55,401 bases of DNA from Reticulitermes lucifugus (lineage: Eukaryota; Arthropoda; Insecta; Blattodea; Rhinotermitidae), in contig JAKCWW010000404.1 of NCBI GenBank assembly GCA_026260175.1, positions 52,757 to 108,157 on the forward strand, given 5' to 3'. Below the pieces are notes generated by a model that saw only the letters and a program-made list of their open reading frames with translations, was not told the origin of the DNA and ran no database searches. Both the position numbers and the translations under genes were made by a program. This document shows positions 41,201 through 50,200 of this stretch, piece after piece; the first letter of the stretch is position 1; every line of letters starts with the position of its first letter.

Positions 41201-44200
41201 TCACAACAGCACACCGATTCGCTCTGCCTCGCCGGTATCTATGCGTTACACAGCAAGAACACTGAAGAGCTAATAGGAGCCATCAGTTCCACCAAGCTAA
41301 TGGTTACAGAGGACATTATTAAGACTTTACAACCTGGTACTATGGCAGTCCTTCTACTTGAGGATCCAGAAGAAATAAGAGCATTTTTGGAAGTTTGTCA
41401 GTACACCAGTGGACTGGTATTTCTAACAGTGCTTCACCCTTGGAGTATAAATTCTTATGCAGGTAATTACAGGGCATAATTTTGTTGCATATCTGTTCAA
41501 TAGAACCCCTACGCCACACAAAACACATTATCAGATTATCATTTTTTTCTTAAAAGTGGCTTTTAAAACACAAAATTGGTACATATAAAGAAATATAAAT
41601 CACACTGAAATCCATAACTTTTATTTGAAAAATTTTTCTATGTGTATATTAAATTACATTTACAGAGACCTAATACAGTATATGATGCTGTGTATTGTGT
41701 GGTATATATAATGCGATTAGTTTTATGGCATGTAGCTTTGTACCTGTAATAAATAAATGCCAATTCCAGTGGCATAATGAATTTGGATACCATCTGCTGT
41801 ACGTTTCCACTCTTTAATGGAGAAAACTTTACCATGATGATCCTGGCTCCTTACAAATTTATAACATTTAGAGCTGGAACAAACCAGATGGCATGTGCCA
41901 TCTGGTTTGTATTTCAGAAGCTTAGTATTTCGCCCAGAGAGATTCGTTTGGTTCACACAATAATCTTCCTGAATAGTCATTAGCTGAATTAACTTCATAA
42001 TTAATATTGTTTGTGTTTTATATGAGCTAGGAACAAAGAATTTTTGCTGTACATTAGTTAGACCAGGTTCTTCTTTTAGAGGATTGAACAGCCTAATCTG
42101 TAAATAAGATAAGGGTGATATAATCAGAAAAGTATTATTATAAAGAACAGTAACTAATCATTTGAAACCAAATTACTTTACAGTTATAAGAAAATAAGGA
42201 TTCACAGATAATTGGTTTCTGGTGTGAATGACCCTATGAAACCTTTGGATTGTGCTTGTGATGTTAAAAATAATACACACAGAATGAGTGTTACTTTATG
42301 TACAATGCAATTTTTGTGGTTTAGAAGGTAACCTAAATATCGAAATTTTAAGCTTCTTCAGTGTGTTTATTTAGGTTACTTATTCAGTAAGTGTTACTAC
42401 ATTAATATTCCTTCTAATTCAGTTTCTTATTAATTTTTTTCAGTGATATATCATATTATAATAAGTCAATTTCAGAGTTCCCTAAACTCAGTAAACTCTC
42501 TGCAAATAGAACAGTTTTTGTAATGTTTACTTTGATATTTACTAGCAATCATTTACCATTGGAAGAGCAGTTATTTCCCTTTTTTAAAAGCAGGACATCT
42601 GAAGAGAATATACCTACTATTTATTTTTTATATCAACAGGTAGTCCTCAGTTTAAATGACTATGTAAACTGTCTCCTATTTATGTTATTCTGATTTGTTT
42701 TCAAATAACATCATTAACAAGTATGGGAATAAATTTTGTACCTTGTTTTAAGTGGAGCGTTTATGTAAAGCTGTTGTCCTACATGCTGTTGATGAAACGT
42801 GAACATATGCGTAACGTCTCTCAGCAGTTAGCCTGCTTGTAGACCAACCTTCCTATCAATGACTAACAAAGTATCTGTGCTTTTCTTTCTATTATTTATC
42901 TTTTGGCCTAATAAATTAACATCATCAGTATAGGTTACAAACTGATGTGTCCCATTCATTTAAATTTCTCCTGCTATATGTATTGTACTGAAACTGGAAC
43001 ACAATAAGCTGTGATAATGCAGGAAAGCCATATGGAAGGTTAAGGATTTAGAATTGCTGGGATACTAACTGATCAGTCAATTCCATGGAGCAGAGTCCTC
43101 CTGGACTAAGGGTGCTCTAGAATAGGGTGCTGAGGGAGTATTTGAACTGAAGAGGACAGAAGTAATAATAAGCTAGAGAAAATTGCATAATGAGGAGGTT
43201 TATGGTTTGAACTCCTTGCCAGTTATTATTAATGATCAAATCAAGGAGGATGGGATGGGTGGGGCACATGGCATGCATCGGAGAGAAGCAAATGCCCACA
43301 GGATTTTGGTGGGTATGCCTGAGGGAAGTGATCACTTGCAAGACATAGGTGTACATAGGAGGATATTATTAAAATGGCTATTAATTAATATGGGAGGTAG
43401 TGGACTGGATTTATTTGGACCAAGATAGGGACAATGGTGGAGAACATGACAGTGAACGTTTGGGTTCCATAAAATGTGGGGAATTTACTGGTTAGCCAAG
43501 GAACTGTTAGCTCCTTAAGAAGGAATTCTGCTGTGTGGAATTAGGTATCATATATTTTGCATTAGATGACTAATTATCTGTGGCATGTAGTATAATATTC
43601 ATTGTAACTTCTGTAAATTTTACAGGTCATACCATATTCACCTTACATCAAGTTCTTGAGTTTGAAGATACCATTTCTGGGGCAACAAAAGAATTTCAAG
43701 AATGGCTGACATCCAGCATTCTTTCAAATGGAGACATAAACTCAGTGCCTTTTCCAGCCACATGGTTCCAAGAATTCCAAACACTCTACGGGCAAGGCAA
43801 TACAAGTCACAAAATACAGCATTTATTCTCGACAACAGATTTTATGGAAGGTATTCAAGAAACTATTAACTCAGTATGGACCATTACAAGAAGATTGCAC
43901 CAGTTTTTCAGTCATCAGTGTGGATCACTTTTTGCAACAAATTCTTTCTCTGAGTGCTTCAGTTTAAACAGAACAAATACTGTTAACAGAGCAAAAGACT
44001 TTATACAGGAAGAACTACTTCACATGTCCTCTGCAGTGAAGAAACATCGTTCTAACATGTTTAGCTTGTGGGTGGGAACAGATCGTATTGCAACTTGGGA
44101 GAAAGGAATTGGACTGATGATCTCAAATACAGTGTATTTCCAGAATTATCAGTCTTATTGCAGTGGAAACAACTGCACAGTTTGTGATCAAAGTGGTGGA

Positions 44201-47200
44201 TATTTCTCTGGAAACCATCATTCCTTATTGTATGAGACTGTCCAGTATCCCTGGGCAGCAGCGCTGGGAGGACTGTCTCTATTTGGAGCATTCTTGACTA
44301 TACTTACTGCGCTATATTTCTTGGCTGCAGCAGCTTTACCCAACAGAAACATGTGTGGGGGAACTTCAGTTCTTGGGTACCTTATTCTGCTGGGTCTACT
44401 TCTCTTATTCACTTCAAACTTGAGCTTCGTGTTGACGCCAACTGAAGCCACATGTGGTGCACGCAGATTTCTACCAGGACTTGCTTACACCGTGATCTTT
44501 GCTGGAATGTTGCTGAAGGTAAAATACTCTTATCATACAATGTTACTTAATTATTTACTTGCTTTCCCCCCTCCCCCTATGGCTCAACAGCCCCTTTTCA
44601 GGTGCCTAGGCCTCCTCATTTCGAGGTTTCATGATNNNNNNNNNNNNNNNNNNNNNNNNNNNNNNNNNNNNNNNNNNNNNNNNNNCAACACTCACAAGAG
44701 ACAGACATCCATGCCCCCCGGTGGGATTCGAACCCACGATCCTAGTAAACGAGCAGCTGCAGACCCATGCCTTAGACTGCACGGCCACTGGGATCGGCTT
44801 ACTTGCATTATTAGTGTTGTTAAATCATAATAGATCCTTAATGACTAATTAAATTGCATATTTAAAGGTTATCAAGATCAACTGAAGGTATAGTAGCTAG
44901 TATGAAGGCATGCTGAGGGCATGGAGGTAAGCTCAGTGCAGTCTTATACTTGGCACTTGACAGAAATGCATAGTCAGCTTCACACTTCAGCTACCTTTAC
45001 CCCTCCACCTCCACAAAACTCCCCCTTAGTATATGTCATGTCTTAGTTTAATAATAACACTTCTTTAGATACCTCAATCCATGTTATTAAATAGAAGGAT
45101 GAATGCAGTTAATACATTTGGAAGGGTGTGATTACTACCTAGTAATTATAAATAATATATGTAATGCTTCTCAGTCACAGTATACCGTCATGTTTGTTGC
45201 TTAACAGATTAATTACAGCCCATGGAGTTGCTTAATTATGTAATTTACGTTGCCACGATTTTGGAAGATCTGATCAGGTCCCCAAAACATGTACATGTAG
45301 CCCTTGTTTCACACTCCACTTGTTTTATGCCTTTTTGCTTTAATGCCCTTTGCCAATATAGACCACTCCTTAATTTACACCCTTTCGTTTCTGCTTTAAC
45401 ACCCTTTAGCTGGCTGCACTCTCGTACACTAACACCAACCTATTCCATTATTTCTTATATGAATATCATTTTTGGTTTATGCCCACTTTCAGGAACACAA
45501 CTAAGCATAAAACAAGGGCTTGATATAATGTGTTAAATTTTAATACATAGAATGGAAAAAGTCCATGTAGTTAATGACTTCAGATGTCATCATCATTTGT
45601 GACCTTGCAGGTTTTTATGACATGGCAGCTCCACAGCAGCGCAGAGCCTCTGATGGATATGTTGACTCGCCCAACTGGCCTGCTTACAATGGCCCTAGCA
45701 CTGGTGATGATGCAGGTGCTACTAGCAGGAGGCTGGCTGATCCTGCTCCCTCCACAAATCTATGTGCTTGCTTCGAAGGATGTACCTCTTTGGCGTTGTT
45801 ACCCAAATGGACATTTTGAGTCACACCTGCTTCTGTCTATGGTCTATGTTATATTACTTATTACTGCAACAGCAACTGTGGCACTCCTGTGTTGTTCTGC
45901 GTAAGCATCATAATGTTATACATTAAATTCATAATGCGTAGAGGATTCTTGGAAATATAACAACCTTCTTTACGTTTAAAGTGACAGAATGTATCCAGAT
46001 TTGCTTGGTTGCACTGGCACTACCTGTTTCATTATGCCATGTGCTGCATAGGGAAATTTAATTTTGCTGTATTTCACTGTGCAGAAAATAAATTGGCTTT
46101 ATTATTAAATATAGTACCTATGTTGTCTTATAATACTTAATATGTCCCTAGCTTCAGGCTCTGAAGTTAAATGAAATATGGCAGGTGAAAGTTGAAATAA
46201 ATCTAGTATCTTTACATAGACTTTCTTATGAAGTACACAACTCAACTGTTCTATATAATTTCTATTATGTATTAATCTCTAAGCTGCTTCAAATTAAGGG
46301 TTTAAATGGCAAATGGCTGGGGAATATTACAGTAATATAGGTTTAATATGATTCAACACATTTTCTTATTACACACAGTTACTCTATTTTCATTTTTTTA
46401 AATCTAGGTCTAAGTTTGATATAGATGATGAGAAGCACTTCAGTTACGAAGCACGCTGGATCCTCTTGGCATCAATTCTTGTAGCTGCAGTGTTTACTTT
46501 CTGGGGAATTGTAACAGTGGCAATGATCACACCTAGCCAGTCTGATCTGGCATCAGCAATTGCACATCTATTGGCAGCAAACGTCCTGTTATTGTGTTTG
46601 TATGTGCCAAAAGTATTCCTGTACAACCGTCTGCAGTCAGGAAAATGCTCACCTCAGACAACATTGCAGCATTTCTATGAAATATCTCATTTCAGATCAC
46701 AAACACTCAAGACATTGCCAGGTAAGACGATTGCTAATTAGTTCAGTATCTAGATTATCTCCCAGACATGTCATGAGTTAATATAATATTTTTTAAATAG
46801 AAACAAATGCAATCTAGGAATAGTTGTTTTAGTACAGATATATAAAAAAAGGTCATCACACTTTTAGTCACAGAGAAAATAATATTAGCAAAACATTTTA
46901 CATATCAAAAAATTTGATAAATCCAGATTCTCTTTTAGCATGGGATTAAAGAATTTTCATCCTTACATATTGCCAAATTTATAGGACCAATATATCTTAT
47001 TAACCCTTTCAATAGAACAGTTTGTGAGAAATGGCAAAGTCATGGCCTTTTCTTTCTTTCACTAATGTTTTCACGGCACGTTTACACATTTCATGACAAA
47101 AACTTTAATATAATGTACACATCTTGCTTTACAATTTTTATGTGTTTTGTGTTCTTTGCATAAAGTGTACGAAATATACACATAAGTAGTCATGTCTATC

Positions 47201-50200
47201 TACTCATACATCCATCCATCCATCCACTGTGTTTATCATCTGGATAAGTACTTAGGTGATTTCAGTTAGCAGTAAATTTTTCAGTGAGAGATCTACACTA
47301 AAATTTATTAGGCAGATTTCACCTTTGATCATATTATTTCAGCATTCAACACAAAGTTGCAATAACCTGATCAGCACCAGTAATATTTCTTTTTATGTGA
47401 TGAATGTTTAATTAAAAGCAAGAAAAATTAATTTTATTATTCTATGCAGAGTGGCATTTATAGCATGAATAGCTTTGCAGCAATAGATTGTGTCTGCGAT
47501 GTAGTAACATCAAGAACAATTATATGCACGAAATCACAAAAACACACATATCGAAAATATATACTCCTTAGGTATATATGTTTCAATTTTTTGGTCATGT
47601 GCTCGAGATTTCACAAAAATTACAAAACTTTCATTAAAGCAGAAATTTCACGAAAGCATATCCAAACTCTCCTTCCTGACTACTACATTATAGTAATAAT
47701 ATTCTGTGTTTAAACAGCTTTCATCCCACCTCCTCCTATTATCAACATGGAGCTACCTCAACTGGAAGATGATAATGTGTCACTGGATGATCCAACACAG
47801 ATAATACCGAGTTCTCTGTACTCAATGGACATGTTTAGTCAGTCATCCAGTAGCAAGGACAATCTTGATGAAGGAGATGATGAACTTGGTGAACACTGTG
47901 AAGCTGGTACAAATGAATTCACTGCACCACAGAGTACTGTGATACTGGTCGACAGGAAAGAAATTGCAAAACATGGTAAGTTAATGAAGAGTCACTGCTG
48001 TATCAGATTTTAAATGAGTCACATTATAAAAATTTCAGCGTGCTTAATTTTAGCCTTTAAACACTAGTGGTTATTCCACATAACACCAAGTTTAGCATTA
48101 AAAATTTTGCATTTTGCCACATAGTATATTTATGCGTTTGGCATGACTATCACATTAAACAACCATTATTTCCCAACACAGCATTCACCAATTGGTCTTT
48201 CCAATGGAACACATTGTGTTCTGTATAAGGTATGAAGAAGCTTTAAAAAATTATACTGTAGATTAATTTTAGTCTTCAGTGGGTTAAATGCTTCTGGCTG
48301 TATAGGGTTGCTAGCTACAAGTTACAATTCTCTCATTATTGTGTCTGCATGTACCAAGTCATTCTTATAGTAACAGATACGTATGTAGGGTGGTAGGAAA
48401 TTCCAAAAACAGTCTGTCATTGTGCAGTAGTCAAGGAGTAGTAATGATTCAGTTGGTATTGCAGCTCTGTCCTTTGCCAATGATGTTATCTCCGGGTGGT
48501 AGCATGACTTTTTCTATCAAGCTGTCTCTCAAGTACTTTCCAAGATCATCCAATGCCTAGAAGTATAACTGTGATTTCGTGTTGTCCCTTATGGGCTATA
48601 ATATACTCGTATGAATAGGTCAATGGAAGGGTTGTCTACAGAAATCAGAGTTGGAGATGGAACTGTCAAATTTTCCCACTGACAGATCAGTGGGATTTTT
48701 ACTAGTAATTAATAATTACCCAAAGGAGAATCAATTTCAGTGCATAATGTAATGTAGCCTCAGAATGTCACCATCGTCATGTTGGTAATTTTTAATATAC
48801 AGAAATTTCTTTCATCAGAATGTTTATGTGAAGTTATGATCCATGTTTTTGCGAAATTTTGCATTCCTTAATACAATATTTCAACATAAACATAAAACTG
48901 AAAATTAAATGTGGATTTCACATGGCTGCCATGTTTTACAAATAGATTATCTAAACCAACTTCCAACTATTTTGAACATTTATTACCACACAATTACGAA
49001 CTTGTATATTAGGTGGTATTAGTGGCATGTCCACCTCTGAAGTTCGGGCATCTGCCATGTTAGTATTACTGATGCTGTGGAATTAAAAATGCAGAACTTA
49101 ATATCTGCAAATTTAGTGTTATATTTATCTGTGGAAATTAGTGTAAATGTGAACAGAACTGGATCACTAAATCATATAATTATTAATTTATAGCTTTTGC
49201 TGGCCTGAAGATGTAGATTGAAGAATTTGAAGGAAGGTACAAAAATATGTTCAGCTCTGGTTTCTTGTTTAATATTTATTTATGATTCTTATACAAGTGA
49301 CCACAGCATTAACTTAGTTTCGGCGTTAACCCTCGTATATAAATGTATCCTTTCATGTTCTGGAACAAAAATAGATCCATATTTATCAACATGCTTTGTA
49401 TTAAAAACTTAACAGTGGCTGCTTAGAGTGGGCAGGATCAACTCAAGATGAAAATCTCTAGAATCTGGACTTGCCACGCATGTTTCCATAACAGTTTGTG
49501 TATTCATTTCGTACAGACTGGCTTTCTGTGATCTAAGAAAATTGTCTGGAGCATAAACTGTAAACCCTCTGCTGTTGACATTATCCTGTGGTGCATTTGT
49601 TAAGAATACATTGTAATAGCACTTGCAGGTGAGATCCTTTTCAGGGCATAAGGTTTCCATTCATGTGCACCATCCCGACTGATTTTGCTATTAGCCCAAA
49701 TCTTTGTTTCCTCTATCCTACACCATTGACTCTTTCTGCATGCAGCTCATTCTTCTATCTTGAAGGTCAAGGCAGGAGGTTTCTCCAAATGGTTGGTACA
49801 TATCTAGTAGACTGCATGGCTTCATATTCCAGAAGACAGTAATCTTAAAATGTCTAGCTTTTACCAGAAACAGTAATGGTAAAGTAGGAACATGTACCAT
49901 TGAAATTTTAAATGGTGGCTTTAGGTTAATGAGTATTGATTGTTGTATGTGCTAATTTTATTGCAATCAGTACTGTGCATTGAAAGAATATGTTTGAGTC
50001 TTTTTGAAACAAAATTCTGCACATTCATGCATGAATAATAGGTTGAAATTGATAGAAGATGGTGTAAATCCTGAAAGTAGTATTGCACAAGCACTTGGTC
50101 TTAAGTAGTAAGAGCTGTGCCTCTTATATGGAGATTATTTTAGCAGGCAGTCTGTTATTTTGTAATTAACATAAGATTCTAAATAAGATAACCTCATTAC

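Larger units (their letters stand above)
41463..43625. other. Intron 20
   Basis: A 2.2-kb intron. Contains the palindrome at 41879-41910 and the LINE remnant at 43110-43520. Otherwise AT-rich without recognised features. Confidence 0.45.

Noticed and set aside
42325-42390. GTAACCTAAATA / TATTTAGGTTAC inverted repeat
   Set aside because: Short arms in AT-rich DNA with no other sign of an element.
49409-49660. Minus-strand 83-codon frame in intron 24
   Set aside because: No recognisable domain; next to a dispersed repeat, so more likely repeat-derived.
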